Part shown: positions 27,982-37,431 of the stretch, in pieces
Layout of the letters: each line of letters begins with the position of its first letter
How positions within the stretch are numbered: the stretch's first letter is position 1
Origin: Agromyces protaetiae
GTDB taxonomy: Bacteria > Actinomycetota > Actinomycetes > Actinomycetales > Microbacteriaceae
Length of the DNA stretch: 64,000 bases
NCBI RefSeq assembly: GCF_030866785.1
Contig: NZ_CP133018.1
Location: 2,666,001 to 2,730,000 of the forward strand
Direction of reading: 5' to 3'
Position numbers and translations under genes: made by a program
The notes under the pieces: model-generated
The model's input: the letters and a program-made list of their open reading frames with translations, nothing else
Told to the model about the DNA's origin: nothing
The model's database searches: none

Positions 27982-27996
27982 TGGCACACTCTGCCA
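27982..27996. promoter_or_regulatory. palindromic operator between TetR and MFS genes
   Basis: TGGCA-CACTC-TGCCA is a perfect 5-bp inverted repeat. CATAAT at 27995-28000 overlaps its right arm and could be the -10 box of the MFS gene, so a repressor bound here would block the exporter. Confidence 0.55.
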
Positions 27997-28014
27997 TAAT
28001 CGAGGACGCAGCTC

Positions 28015-29574
28015 GTGGGCAATGGCGCGCCCGAGACATCCGAACCCTCGAAGGACCCCCTGGTGACCACCGCCGAAGCCGCTCCCAGCGCATCCCTGCC
28101 CGCGACCGCCCCCGCGCCCCGCACCGGACCCGTGATCGCCCTGCTCGTCGCGGCCGCGTTCGTCGTCATCCTGAACGAGACGATCATGAGCGTGGCGCTG
28201 CCGCGGCTGATGGCCGACCTCGACATCACCGCCGCGACGGCGCAGTGGCTCACGACGGGCTTCATGCTGACCATGGCCGTCGTCATCCCCCTCACGGGCT
28301 GGGCGCTCGAACGCTTCAACATCCGCGCCGTGTTCTTCACCGCCATGGGTCTGTTCGCGGCCGGCACGCTGATCGCCGCGCTGGCGCCCGGCTTCGAGAT
28401 CCTCCTCGCGGGCCGGATCATCCAGGCGGGAGGCACGGCGATCATGATGCCTCTCCTGTTCACGACGGTGCTGAACGTGGTGCCGCCCACGCACCGCGGC
28501 CGCATGATGGGCGTCATCTCGATCGTGATCGCGGTCGCGCCCGCGATCGGCCCGACCGTGTCCGGCGTCATCCTGTCGGCGCTCGACTGGCGCTGGATGT
28601 TCTGGATCGTGCTGCCCATCGCCGTACTGGCCATCGTGCTCGGCGCCATCTGGGTCAAGAACGTCACCGTGCCGAAGCGTGTGCGGTTCGACGTCATCTC
28701 GGTCGTCTTCTCGGCGCTCGCGTTCGGCGGGCTCATCTACGGCCTCGCCAGCATCGGCGAGGCCGCGACCGGCCACGCTCCCATCCCCGTGTGGATCCCG
28801 ATCGTCGTCGGCGCCCTGGCGCTCGTGGCGTTCGTCCTCCGGCAGCTCTTCCTGCAGCGTCAGGACCGCGCCCTGCTCGACCTCCGCACCTTCACGTCGC
28901 GCTCGTTCTCACTCGCCGTCGTGCTCGTCGTCGTCGCCATGGGGGCCATGTTCGGCACGCTCGTGCTGCTGCCCATCTACCTGCAGCAGGTGCTCGGGCT
29001 CTCGACGCTCGAGACCGGGCTCATGCTGCTGCCGGGCGGCGTGCTCATGGGCGTGATCGCGCCGGTCGTCGGCTCGCTGTTCGACCGGTTCGGTCCGCGC
29101 CCCCTGGTCATCCCGGGCATGGTCGTGGCCGCGGCTGCACTGTGGGGAATGACGACCTTCGGCGTCGAGACGCCCGTCTGGTGGATCATCGCCGTGCACC
29201 TCGCGTTGAACCTCGGACTCGGCTTCGTGTTCACCCCGCTGCTCACCTCCGCGCTCGGCTCGCTCCCCCGCCCCCTGTACCCCCACGGCAGCGCGATCGT
29301 CGGCACGGTGCAGCAGCTCGCCGGGGCGGCCGGCACCGCGCTCTTCGTGACCATGATGTCCCTCGGGCTCGCGTCGGGTCTCGAGGGCGGTGTCGACGCG
29401 GTCGAGGCGACCGCGAGCGGCATCCACTCGGCATTCCTCACGGGTGCGATCATCGCGCTCGGCGCGGTCGTGCTGGCCTGCTTCGTGCGGCGGCCCGCGG
29501 CGGATGCCTCGGACGATTCGGCTGCCTCGGACGATTCGGATGCCTCGGACGAGCAGCCGATCCTCGCCCATTGA
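28015..29574 (+). CDS. MFS multidrug efflux transporter, DHA2 (14-TM) type
   Basis: The 519-residue membrane protein exports drugs or toxic compounds using the proton gradient. It has about 14 hydrophobic segments from residue 40 on. ALPRLMADLDITAATAQWLTTGFMLTMAVVIPLTGWALERF (motif D1/A-like) and LAGRIIQAGGTAIMMPLL (motif B/C region) are typical of the EmrB/QacA group. GTG 28015 is used; GTG 28063 with GAAGGA ahead is an alternative. The C-terminus is an acidic tandem repeat (ASDDS-AASDDS-DASDE). The divergent TetR gene suggests substrate-induced expression. Confidence 0.88.
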   Translation: MGNGAPETSEPSKDPLVTTAEAAPSASLPATAPAPRTGPVIALLVAAAFVVILNETIMSVALPRLMADLDITAATAQWLTTGFMLTMAVVIPLTGWALERFNIRAVFFTAMGLFAAGTLIAALAPGFEILLAGRIIQAGGTAIMMPLLFTTVLNVVPPTHRGRMMGVISIVIAVAPAIGPTVSGVILSALDWRWMFWIVLPIAVLAIVLGAIWVKNVTVPKRVRFDVISVVFSALAFGGLIYGLASIGEAATGHAPIPVWIPIVVGALALVAFVLRQLFLQRQDRALLDLRTFTSRSFSLAVVLVVVAMGAMFGTLVLLPIYLQQVLGLSTLETGLMLLPGGVLMGVIAPVVGSLFDRFGPRPLVIPGMVVAAAALWGMTTFGVETPVWWIIAVHLALNLGLGFVFTPLLTSALGSLPRPLYPHGSAIVGTVQQLAGAAGTALFVTMMSLGLASGLEGGVDAVEATASGIHSAFLTGAIIALGAVVLACFVRRPAADASDDSAASDDSDASDEQPILAH

Positions 29575-29661
29575 CCGGGAGCGGGTGAAGCCGGCTCGCC
29601 GGCGGCATGGTCGTCGGCGTACCGGCATCGGAGGCTACGGCACGACCGGGCCGCTCGCCCG

Positions 29662-31167
29662 TCACACGCGTGCGGTGAGCCCCGGCCTGGTCGAGGCGTC
29701 TCGGTAGAGCCCCGCACCCCGCTCGACCGCACCGGCGACCGCAGCGGTGACGCGCTCCGCGTACGCCGGCCCGGCGACCTGCACCGAGGTGGGCACGCCA
29801 TCGGCGAGGTGCCCGGTCGGCACCGCGAAGACGGGGCTCCGGCTCGCGAGGTTGAACGGGATCGTGAGCGGGATCTGCAGGTGGTGCACGAGCTCGTGGG
29901 CGGTGCCGTCGAAGACGTGCTCGGTGCTCGGGATGCGCTCGGCGTCGAGCCCGGCGACCGTGACCGTCGGCACGATCAGCACGTCGACCTCGGCGAAGAT
30001 CGTGCTGAGCGTCGCCTGCAGCTCCGCCTCGGCGGCCACCGGGCCGTATGCACCGAGCTTCGCGAGCATGCGCTCGCTCGTCTCCACGAAGTCGCGCGTG
30101 TACGGTTGCGCCTCGTCGTAGCCGTCGCCGAGCTCGGCCCGGATGTACGGCGCCATGATCGTGCCGTAGTGCGCGAAGGCCGCCTCGGTGATCTCCGTCA
30201 TGCTCCAGGGCAGCTCGACGGTGAGGGTCTCACCCCCGGCCGCACGCACGGAAGCGACCGCACGCTCGACGCCCGCGCTGACCGCGGCCGTGACCGGGTA
30301 GTCGCCGGGCGATGTGCAGACGCCGACGCGGAGCCCGGCGAGCGGACGCGTCGCCGCGTCGGCGAGCAGCTCACCGTCGACGCTCGCCCAGTCGTCGGGA
30401 TGGCGGCCGGAGACCACGTCGTAGAGCAGGGCCGCATCGTCGACCGAGCGGGCCATCACCCCGTCGTGACAGTACGTGTCGAGGTTCGCCGGTGCGAGGC
30501 CGGGCACCCGCCCGTAGGGCGACTTGTAGCCGACCACGCCGCAGAATGCGGCCGGGATGCGGATCGATCCGGCGATGTCCGAACCGGTCGCGAGCGTCGT
30601 GAAGCCCGCGGCGAGCGCGGCACCCGAGCCGCCCGACGATCCCCCGCTCGACGTGTCGCGGTTCCACGGCGAGCGTGTCACACCCCACCGCTCGGAGAGC
30701 GTCACGCCGGCCGCGCAGAACTCGGGCGTCGTGGTGCGCGCGTGGACGATGCCCCCGGCGGCGACGATCCGTTCGATCATGGGGTGGCTGCGGTCGGGCA
30801 CCACCGGCGGCACCGCGAGGGTGCCGAGGGTCAGCGGCTCGCCCGCGATGGGCTGCTCCTCCTTCGCGGCCACGGTAAGACCCTCGAGCGGGCGGGCCGT
30901 GCCGTCGCGGTAGCGACGGGTGGCCTCGTCCGCCGCGCGGACCGCGTCGTCGACGAGCGTGTCGGTGATCGCTCCGACGGCGCCGTCGAGCCGGTCGATG
31001 CGCTCGAGCTGCGCGTCGAGCACCTCGCGTGGCGTGACCCGTCCCTGTTCGAACGCCGAGCGCAGCGCCCGAGCCGAGGCGTAGGCCAGGTGCTCCGGCT
31101 CGCGGATCAGGTCGGATGCGTCGCCCTCGGCCGGTGCTCGCCAGGCCCGCGCGCTGCGCTCACCCAT
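29662..31167 (-). CDS. amidase signature family hydrolase
   Basis: A 501-residue amidase that cleaves carboxamides. The Ser-cisSer-Lys triad is visible: Lys102 in VAAKEE, the Gly/Ser-rich SSGGSSGGSGAALAAG (173-188), and the nucleophile Ser201 in GSDIAGSIRIPA. No GatB or GatC genes are nearby, so it is not the tRNA amidotransferase. ATG 31167 has GGAGGAGG 5 bases upstream. It is the last gene of a three-hydrolase operon, 13 bases after the C45-type gene. The substrate is unknown; operon context suggests a small amide or N-acyl amino compound. Confidence 0.9.
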   Translation of the reverse strand: MGERSARAWRAPAEGDASDLIREPEHLAYASARALRSAFEQGRVTPREVLDAQLERIDRLDGAVGAITDTLVDDAVRAADEATRRYRDGTARPLEGLTVAAKEEQPIAGEPLTLGTLAVPPVVPDRSHPMIERIVAAGGIVHARTTTPEFCAAGVTLSERWGVTRSPWNRDTSSGGSSGGSGAALAAGFTTLATGSDIAGSIRIPAAFCGVVGYKSPYGRVPGLAPANLDTYCHDGVMARSVDDAALLYDVVSGRHPDDWASVDGELLADAATRPLAGLRVGVCTSPGDYPVTAAVSAGVERAVASVRAAGGETLTVELPWSMTEITEAAFAHYGTIMAPYIRAELGDGYDEAQPYTRDFVETSERMLAKLGAYGPVAAEAELQATLSTIFAEVDVLIVPTVTVAGLDAERIPSTEHVFDGTAHELVHHLQIPLTIPFNLASRSPVFAVPTGHLADGVPTSVQVAGPAYAERVTAAVAGAVERGAGLYRDASTRPGLTARV

Positions 31168-31180
31168 CTGGACCTCCTCC

Positions 31181-32377
31181 TCAGACGCCGCAGAGGCATC
31201 CGTCGTCGTGCTCGTGCGCTGCGATGCCCGCGCCGGCCAGGCTCTCGGCTGATCCGTCGTACAGGTTCCAGGGCAGCGGGTCGAGCCGGCCGGCGCAGGG
31301 CTGCCCGATCGCCACTCGATACCGGCCCGTGGTGAGGTCGACCAGCGATGAGGCGATCGTCATCGAGCGTACCGGTTCTGCTTCCTCCGGATCGGGGTGG
31401 CGGCACAGCCCGTGCGGATGACCGAAATGGTCGCTGAGGGCGCGCTCGACCGTGTCGGCGACCTCGCGCCCGGATCGGAGCCCGTCACGCAGCAACTCGG
31501 TCAGTCTGGGCGAGCGATACAACGAGTCGACCGCGAACGGGCGGTAGTCGTCGCCGAGCTGCTCGGGCACCCCGTACTCGTAGTGATTGGCGTGCACGAG
31601 CAGCCCCTCGTCGGGGTACCCCCAGCGGTGACGGCCCGGCGTGGTCTCGAGGTCGATCGCGAAACCGCTGCGATGGGTGAGCAGCAGGTTCGCGGCGATC
31701 TGCTGACGAAGCGCGAACGGCACCCGCAGCGCATCGTAGAAACGCGCGCTGTCGAGGATGAGCCGACGGATGATGGCCTGCGGCATGCCGACGGCAGCGC
31801 CGAACCGGCCGCCGAGCCCGTTGGCATTGAGCGCGATCCCCGCCGCGTTCGCGCCCTGGCGTCCGATCTGGCCCGCCTCGGCCTGCATGATGACCGTCGG
31901 TCTCCCGGGCTGGACGATGCGCAGGGCGATCACCGTGGGTGCGGCGGTCTCGCGCCAGTCCCAGTTCTGTCCCGCGTAGACGTGACCGTCGGGCGCCCGG
32001 GTGATCGCGAACGACGAGCACCCGTCGGCCTCGGGCGCATCGTCGGCCGACATCTTGGTGAACGTCGGGTCGTAGACGATCTCGCCGCGCGCATTCAGGG
32101 CGAGGATGTCGAGCACATCGACGCCGGCGGCGTCGGCGATGCCGGCCATCTCCTCGACCAGATGCGGGGCGAGCCCGCTGATCTGCGGCATCCAGAGCGC
32201 GGCGCGTTCGGTCACGGCCCGCCAGCTGAGCCCGTGTGTGTACGAGAACGACGCGCTGTAGGCGTCGATGGCTTCGGCGATGAGGTCGGCGGTCTGCTCG
32301 CCGTGGCTGCGCCCTCGGTCGCGAGGGGTCGCCCCCTCCGCAACGACCAGCCGTGGCCCGGTCCAGCTCCCGCTCAC
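31181..32377 (-). CDS. C45 family autoproteolytic acyltransferase/hydrolase
   Basis: A 398-residue Ntn-hydrolase of the peptidase C45 family (acyl-CoA:6-aminopenicillanate acyltransferase type), which matures by self-cleavage before a cysteine. EADGCSSFAI places this at Cys120. The chain before it (RGRSHGEQTADLI; MAGIADAAGVDVLDILALNARGE) and GQNWDW after it match the family. Members form or cleave amide bonds between acyl groups and amines. The end, DDGCLCGV, has two cysteines. GTG at 32377 overlaps the stop of the alpha/beta hydrolase gene by 4 bases. The real substrate is unknown. Confidence 0.85.
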   Translation of the reverse strand: MSGSWTGPRLVVAEGATPRDRGRSHGEQTADLIAEAIDAYSASFSYTHGLSWRAVTERAALWMPQISGLAPHLVEEMAGIADAAGVDVLDILALNARGEIVYDPTFTKMSADDAPEADGCSSFAITRAPDGHVYAGQNWDWRETAAPTVIALRIVQPGRPTVIMQAEAGQIGRQGANAAGIALNANGLGGRFGAAVGMPQAIIRRLILDSARFYDALRVPFALRQQIAANLLLTHRSGFAIDLETTPGRHRWGYPDEGLLVHANHYEYGVPEQLGDDYRPFAVDSLYRSPRLTELLRDGLRSGREVADTVERALSDHFGHPHGLCRHPDPEEAEPVRSMTIASSLVDLTTGRYRVAIGQPCAGRLDPLPWNLYDGSAESLAGAGIAAHEHDDGCLCGV

Positions 32378-33249
32378 GCGCGCTCCCCCGCATCCTCGGC
32401 GAGGATGCCGTCGAAGTAGGTCATCGCCGGCCCGAACATCGCCGACGGGTCGTGTGCGGCGCCCGGCACGGTCGTCCGTGTGACGACCGCACCCACACGC
32501 TCCAGCGCATCGGCGAGCGAGGCCATCCGAGCGACCCGATCGCGCCCTGCGTCATCGGCACCCGGCATCCAGTACGGGCTCGCACGCAGGCGCGGATCCG
32601 AGACCTCCCACGTGTCGAGGTCGGCCTCGCCGACCAGCGCTTGGACGCGGAGCCCGCGCAGCGCCGACGGCTCGACCGCACGACCGAAACGGTCGGCCGT
32701 GTCGGCGGTGCCCACCCACCAGCCACGATGATCGCCGGGCAGGGTGACACCCCCGGGCGCGCCGACCGACACGGCTCTGACCCGCTCGGGATGCAGCAAC
32801 GCGAAGCGATGGACGAACTGTCCTCCACCCGAGAACCCGAAGAGCAGGACGCGGTCGACGTCGAGGTGGAAATGCGCCGACGCCTCGTCGAGCATGGCGA
32901 GCAGCACCGAGTCGTATCGCACCCCGTGCGCATCGAGGTACTTGTACCCGTGGAGGTCGAACGGCGCACCGATGCCCGCCGGGAACAGCGGAAGCAGGAG
33001 CGCGACGCCCGTGCGCTCGGACCACTCGGCGAACGCTGCGCGGTAGCTCTCGACCGCACGCATCGTGTCGTGCACGAGCACCGCGACCTCCGTGCGACGG
33101 ACCTCGGACGCGCGCGGAATGTAGAGCGAATAGCTGAACCGCTGGTCTGCCGCGGACGCGAAGGCGGCGGTGGCACCGACCTCGTAGAAGCGCTGCGGGT
33201 CGGTCGGCCGCTCCTCGGGTGCCAGGGCGGTGGCGGGGATACGCGTCAT
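32374..33249 (-). CDS. alpha/beta hydrolase
   Basis: The 291-residue protein has the alpha/beta-hydrolase nucleophile elbow GFSGGG (Ser140), an acidic residue in VGEADLDTW and a likely catalytic His in GAAHDPS near residue 268. SYSLYIPRASEVRRTEVAVLVHDTMR and LLLPLFPAGI resemble polyhydroxybutyrate-depolymerase/feruloyl-esterase-like members. ATG 33249 has GGAGG 7 bases upstream; a longer frame upstream lacks homology. It is the first gene of the hydrolase operon and is divergent from the RpiR regulator, with an operator in the 92-base gap. It may cleave an ester or amide in the same pathway. Confidence 0.83.
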   Translation of the reverse strand: MTRIPATALAPEERPTDPQRFYEVGATAAFASAADQRFSYSLYIPRASEVRRTEVAVLVHDTMRAVESYRAAFAEWSERTGVALLLPLFPAGIGAPFDLHGYKYLDAHGVRYDSVLLAMLDEASAHFHLDVDRVLLFGFSGGGQFVHRFALLHPERVRAVSVGAPGGVTLPGDHRGWWVGTADTADRFGRAVEPSALRGLRVQALVGEADLDTWEVSDPRLRASPYWMPGADDAGRDRVARMASLADALERVGAVVTRTTVPGAAHDPSAMFGPAMTYFDGILAEDAGERA

Positions 33250-33293
33250 GCTGCGTCCTCCAGGTGTCGTGCCCGGCGACCGGGCGAGCGTAC

Positions 33294-33309
33294 TGTAGTG
33301 TTCACGACA
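33294..33309. promoter_or_regulatory. RpiR-type operator, site 1
   Basis: TGTAGTGTTCACGACA is a 16-bp imperfect palindrome (one arm mismatch) in the divergent promoter gap between rpiR and the hydrolase operon. It matches the perfect copy at 37461-37476 in front of the ABC importer at 14 of 16 positions. Confidence 0.7.
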
Positions 33310-33341
33310 AAGCCCGATGAGGGCGGAAAGCGGGGCTGAGC

Positions 33342-34238
33342 ATGCACGCGACCCAGGACCTGCCGGACCCGTGGCCGCTCGCCCGCGAGCGTCGCTCGGC
33401 ACTGCGCGGCGCCGAACGCGCGGTGGCGGATTACATCACCGCGCACCCCGATCGAATCGTGTTCATGAGCGCGTTGCAGCTCGCCGACGCGGCCGGAGCG
33501 AGCGATGCCACGGTGATCCGTACGGCGAAGTCGCTCGGGTTCTCCGGATTCTCGGATCTCAAACACGCGGTGGGCGACTCGCTCATGCGGAACACCGATC
33601 CCGCCCTTCGGCTGGAGCGACGACTCACGGCCGACGAGGCGACTCGTCCGGGCGATGTGCTCATGACCGTGCTCGACGAACTGCGTGAACGACTGGACGA
33701 GACCGGCCGGCGCAATCCCCCGGAGTCGATCGATCGCGCTGTGCGTCTGCTCGCCGAAGCACGCCGGGTCGTGACGTTCGGCGTCGGCACGTCGCAGGTC
33801 TGCGCCGACTATCTCGCTCGCCGGCTCCGGCGCATCGGCATCCCGGCGACGACCTTCGACGGCATGGGGTTCGCGCTCGCGGACGACCTCCTCGACCTCC
33901 GCGACGGCGATGTCGCGGTCGTGTACGCGCCGGGTCGCGCCTTCCGCGAGGTCGACGTCCTCGTCGACGAGGTCGATCGGCTGGGCGGCGGCGTGCTCCT
34001 CGTGAGCGACACCCTCGACCTCGGGGAGCACGAGCGGCACGCCGTGCTGCGCGCGCCACTCTCCCCGGGCGGCCTCAGCGGCGAGCCGCTCGCCGCCATC
34101 GCCGTGACCGATGCCCTCGTGCTCGCGCTCGGGCGCGCCGATCCGACCCGTGCGACGGAGAGCTCCACCCGACTCACGGGCCTGCGCTCGGCCTTGCAGC
34201 GCGGCGGTCACGCGGGCACCCGCTCACGCGCCGACTGA
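33342..34238 (+). CDS. RpiR family transcriptional regulator
   Basis: A 298-residue regulator with an N-terminal HTH_6 domain (about 15-90; SALQLADAAGASDATVIRTAKSLGFSGFSDLKHAV) and a C-terminal SIS domain (about 125-260; RRVVTFGVGTSQVCADYLARRLRRIG). SIS domains usually bind phosphosugars, but here the surroundings are hydrolases and an amino-acid-type importer, so the ligand may differ. It lies between the two sets and shares an operator type with both. The 3' end overlaps the convergent permease gene by 31 bases. Confidence 0.9.
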   Translation: MHATQDLPDPWPLARERRSALRGAERAVADYITAHPDRIVFMSALQLADAAGASDATVIRTAKSLGFSGFSDLKHAVGDSLMRNTDPALRLERRLTADEATRPGDVLMTVLDELRERLDETGRRNPPESIDRAVRLLAEARRVVTFGVGTSQVCADYLARRLRRIGIPATTFDGMGFALADDLLDLRDGDVAVVYAPGRAFREVDVLVDEVDRLGGGVLLVSDTLDLGEHERHAVLRAPLSPGGLSGEPLAAIAVTDALVLALGRADPTRATESSTRLTGLRSALQRGGHAGTRSRAD

Positions 34239-35053
34239 GCCGCGCGCGGCACTCTCGCCCGGTCGAGCCGGCGATTCAGCACGACCGCGAGCCAGCTGAG
34301 ACCGCCGTTCAGGACGATGAAGATCACCGCGATCTCGAAGTAGACCTGCAGGAAGCTGCCGCTGAGGAACTCGCCGAGCGTCTGTCCGCGGCGCAGCAGC
34401 TCCGGATAGCTCACCACGTAGCCGAGCGTGGTCTCCTTGAGCACCCGGACACTCTGGCTGATGAGTGCCGGCAGGAGCGCGCGAACGACCTGCGGGAACA
34501 CGATCCGCAGCATCACCTGCGTGCGTGAGAGCCCGAGGCTCAAGCCGGCCTCGGCCTGTCCCTTCGGCAGGGCGAGGATTCCGGCGCGGAGCAGCTCGGC
34601 GAAGACACCGGAGCTGTACAGCACGATCGCGCCGACGAGCTGCCAGAAGGGCGGCATCCGAAGCCCGAGGCCGGGCAGCGCGAGGAGGAAGAAGTACACC
34701 ACGAACAGCAGCGGGAGGGCGCGGAGCACCTCGACGAGCCCCGCGGCGAGGAGGGACAGCAACCGCGACCTGCTGAGACGCGCCGCGGCGAGGATCGCTC
34801 CGAGCGGGATCGAGAGCGCGATCGCCGTCGCGCCCGCGATCAGCGTGTTGCCGAGTGCGACGAGCAGGAACTGTTGTGCGCCCCAGTCGAACAGCGGCGC
34901 CCACAACGCGCCATCGAGCTGCCCGGCCGCACCGAGTCCGACGAGCAGTGCGGTGAGCGCGGCCGCGAGCACGGCCGCAGCGCTCAGGTTCACGATCCGT
35001 CGCCGGCGGGCCGCGCGTGGACCGCGCATCTCGAAGAGCTGCACCTCGGTCAT
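34208..35053 (-). CDS. amino-acid-type ABC transporter permease
   Basis: The 281-residue inner-membrane protein belongs to the polar amino acid (HisM/GlnP) permease group. It has a first helix near 25-50 and the permease domain at about 80-270, with the EAA-loop EAGLSLGLSRTQVMLRIVFPQVVRALLPALI that contacts the ATPase. ATG 35053 overlaps the stop of the other permease by 4 bases; a longer upstream start is less likely. Together with the second permease, ATPase and lipoprotein it forms a complete importer. Its 3' end overlaps rpiR. Confidence 0.9.
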   Translation of the reverse strand: MTEVQLFEMRGPRAARRRRIVNLSAAAVLAAALTALLVGLGAAGQLDGALWAPLFDWGAQQFLLVALGNTLIAGATAIALSIPLGAILAAARLSRSRLLSLLAAGLVEVLRALPLLFVVYFFLLALPGLGLRMPPFWQLVGAIVLYSSGVFAELLRAGILALPKGQAEAGLSLGLSRTQVMLRIVFPQVVRALLPALISQSVRVLKETTLGYVVSYPELLRRGQTLGEFLSGSFLQVYFEIAVIFIVLNGGLSWLAVVLNRRLDRARVPRAAQSARERVPA

Positions 35054-35694
35054 CGGGTCACCCGCACCTTCCGTTCGAGCCATCCGGTCGCCCCGCCGAT
35101 CGTGAGCGAGAGCACGATGTAGATCGCCGCGGTGGTGCCGAAGATGGCGATGGGCTCTGCGTACTGCACGTTCAGCAGCCTGGTCACCCCCGACAGCTCC
35201 AGCACGCCGACGATCGATCCGATCGCGGTCGACAGCAGGGTCGCGATGAACATGGTGCCGAGCGGCTGCACCATCGCAAGTGCGGCTTGCGGGGCGACGA
35301 TGGTGACGGCGGCGCGCGCGTCGCTGAGTCCGAGCGCGCGCGCCGCCTCGACCTGGCCCTGGCCGACGGTCTGCACACCGGATCGCAGGATCTCGGCGAT
35401 GTAGCAGGCGAAATAGACCATGAGGCTCACCGCGACGCAGACGTCGAGCGGCAGCGTGACGCCGAGCTGCGGCAGCGCGAAGACCGCGATCACCACCACG
35501 AGCAGCAGCGGCATGTTGCGGACGACCGTGATGACCGCGGTCGACGTCGCCTGCAGCACCCCGAACGGCAGCAGGCGCAGCACGCCCAGTACGGCGCCGA
35601 AGACGAGTGCGCCCGCGAAGCTCGTGACCGCGAGCACGAGCGTCACGCCGAGCCCGGCGAGGATCTGCCCGAGATGATCGAGGACGACGTCCAT
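35050..35694 (-). CDS. amino-acid-type ABC transporter permease
   Basis: A 214-residue permease, the standard short form of this group, with five hydrophobic segments. The EAA loop is EAARALGLSDARAAVTIVAPQAALAMVQPLG (near residue 122). VRNMPLLLVVVIAVFALPQLG is also typical. ATG 35694 begins the conserved MDVVLDHLGQILAGLGVTL; a long upstream open frame overlaps the binding-protein gene and is shadow. It follows the binding-protein gene by 20 bases and overlaps the next permease by 4. Confidence 0.9.
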   Translation of the reverse strand: MDVVLDHLGQILAGLGVTLVLAVTSFAGALVFGAVLGVLRLLPFGVLQATSTAVITVVRNMPLLLVVVIAVFALPQLGVTLPLDVCVAVSLMVYFACYIAEILRSGVQTVGQGQVEAARALGLSDARAAVTIVAPQAALAMVQPLGTMFIATLLSTAIGSIVGVLELSGVTRLLNVQYAEPIAIFGTTAAIYIVLSLTIGGATGWLERKVRVTR

Positions 35695-35714
35695 GCTGAT
35701 GTGCCCGCCCGCGC

Positions 35715-36617
35715 TCAGTCGAGGAAGAGCGTGCCGACGGCCGGCGGCGTTGGCGCGGGCTCGCCCGTGATCACGCCGACATTGCGGTCCCAGGCCTGCT
35801 CCCACTGCCCGTCCGCCTCGATCTGCTCGAGGAAGTCGTTCACGACCTCGGTGAACGCCGGGTCCTCCTTCGACGTGCCGATGCCGAACAGCGCCGCGTC
35901 GAACGACCCGGCGAGCACGAGCTCGTCGTCGTCCGCGACGAGACCGATCGCGACGGCGGTGTTGTTGAGGAACACGTCGCCCCGGCCGTCCTTCAGCGCC
36001 TGGATGCACGCGGACAGGCTGTCGAACACGACGGGCGTCGCGTCGGGGGCTGCGGTGCCGAGATAGTCGGCCGCGGCACCGGCGGTCGTGATGACCTTGA
36101 GTCCCGCGAGGTCGTCTGCGGTCGCGATCTCGCCGTCCCAGTCCGGGGTAGAGATCAGGGCGGTGCCGAGCTCCATGTGCGGGCCGGCGAAGTCGATCTT
36201 CTCGAGCCGCGGCTCAGTGATCTGGTACGTGGACAGCACGACGTCGACGGTGCCGTTCTGCAGCAGCGACTCACGGGTGTCGGCGGTGACGGTCACATGG
36301 CGGACGGATGCCTCGCCCAGCAGGTATTCCGCGAGCATCGATGCGAGATCCGCCTCGAATCCGGTGTACTCGCCACTGATCGGATCGAGGAACGCGAAGC
36401 CCTTGAGGTCCTCGGGCATCCCGACGACGAGTTCGCCGTCGTTCTGGATCCGGTCCAGCACGGGGCCGCTCGGCAGGTCTTCACGCTGGGCGACGCTCGT
36501 CGAGGCGCCTTCGGGTTCGTCGGCGAGGGACTCGCCGCCCGATGCGCACGCGGCGAGGAGCAGCGTCGTGCAGGCCGCCGCCGCGGCGGCGACCAGGACA
36601 CGTGGGGTGCGGTGCAT
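35715..36617 (-). CDS. amino-acid-type ABC substrate-binding lipoprotein
   Basis: A 300-residue type II periplasmic-like binding protein anchored by lipid. The signal peptide ends in the lipobox LLAAC (Cys24). The mature part has the family-3 features GELVVGMPEDLKGFAFLDPISGEYTGFEADLASMLAEYLLG (about 62-102) and VDVVLSTYQITEPRLEKIDFAGPHM, as in glutamate/glutamine-binding proteins. It gives the importer its specificity. An acidic ligand-pairing Arg is not conclusive from sequence, so the substrate remains open. It is the second gene of the importer operon, 53 bases after the ATPase. Confidence 0.92.
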   Translation of the reverse strand: MHRTPRVLVAAAAAACTTLLLAACASGGESLADEPEGASTSVAQREDLPSGPVLDRIQNDGELVVGMPEDLKGFAFLDPISGEYTGFEADLASMLAEYLLGEASVRHVTVTADTRESLLQNGTVDVVLSTYQITEPRLEKIDFAGPHMELGTALISTPDWDGEIATADDLAGLKVITTAGAAADYLGTAAPDATPVVFDSLSACIQALKDGRGDVFLNNTAVAIGLVADDDELVLAGSFDAALFGIGTSKEDPAFTEVVNDFLEQIEADGQWEQAWDRNVGVITGEPAPTPPAVGTLFLD

Positions 36618-36670
36618 GGTGACTCCTGTCTTCGTTGTGGTGGTGCAGGACGATCAGCGGCCCGGGACGA

Positions 36671-37420
36671 TCAGTGAGGCAGGATCCGCGAGAGGAACTC
36701 TCGGGCGCGGGCGCTCTCCGGTGCTCCGAAGAACGCTTCGGGCGTCGACTGCTCGACGATCCGGCCGTCGGCCATGAATACGACACGGTCGGCCGCGCGG
36801 CGGGCGAACCCCATCTCGTGCGTGACGACGAGCATGGTCGTGCCGTCGGCGGCGAGCGCGGTCATGACGTCCAGCACTTCGTGGATGGTCTCGGGATCCA
36901 GTGCCGATGTCGGTTCGTCGAAGAGCAGCACCGTCGGCTCCATGGCGAGAGCGCGTGCGATCGCGACCCGCTGCTGCTGACCTCCCGAGAGTGCCGCCGG
37001 ACGGTCATGCGCCTTCGCGGCGAGGCCGACTCGATCGAGCAGGCGCAGACCGAGTTCCTCGGTCTCCGCGGTGCGCCGACCGGACACCAGTCGGGGCGCG
37101 AGCGTCACGTTCTCGAGCACGGAGAGGTGCGGGAAGAGGTTGAACTGCTGGAAGACCATTCCGAGCCGCGCACGCAGCGCGGTGAGCTCGCGGCCATCCG
37201 TCGGGAGCGGCCGGCCCTCGACCGTGATGGATCCGCCTTCGATCGTCTCGAGGCCGTTGATGCAGCGGCAGAGTGTCGACTTGCCCGAGCCGCTCGGACC
37301 GACGACGACCACGACCTCGCCCGGCGAGATCTCGAGGCTGACGTCGTCGAGGACGGTGTGGTCGCCGAATCGTTTGACGATGCGATCGATGCTGATCACC
37401 GGTGCGGCGGCGACGGTCAT
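36671..37420 (-). CDS. amino-acid-type ABC transporter ATPase
   Basis: A 249-residue GlnQ/HisP-type ATPase with Walker [10 protein letters not shown] (41-49), Q-loop [17 protein letters not shown], signature [16 protein letters not shown] and Walker [14 protein letters not shown]. It is the first gene of the importer operon. Two copies of the RpiR-type operator lie within 60 bases upstream. Complete motifs indicate an active pump. Confidence 0.94.
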   Translation of the reverse strand: MTVAAAPVISIDRIVKRFGDHTVLDDVSLEISPGEVVVVVGPSGSGKSTLCRCINGLETIEGGSITVEGRPLPTDGRELTALRARLGMVFQQFNLFPHLSVLENVTLAPRLVSGRRTAETEELGLRLLDRVGLAAKAHDRPAALSGGQQQRVAIARALAMEPTVLLFDEPTSALDPETIHEVLDVMTALAADGTTMLVVTHEMGFARRAADRVVFMADGRIVEQSTPEAFFGAPESARAREFLSRILPH

Positions 37421-37431
37421 CCGGCAACTCC

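Noticed and set aside
29662..31167. GatA subunit of the tRNA amidotransferase
   Set aside because: No gatB or gatC is adjacent and the gene lies in a hydrolase operon; the motifs are shared by all amidase-signature enzymes.
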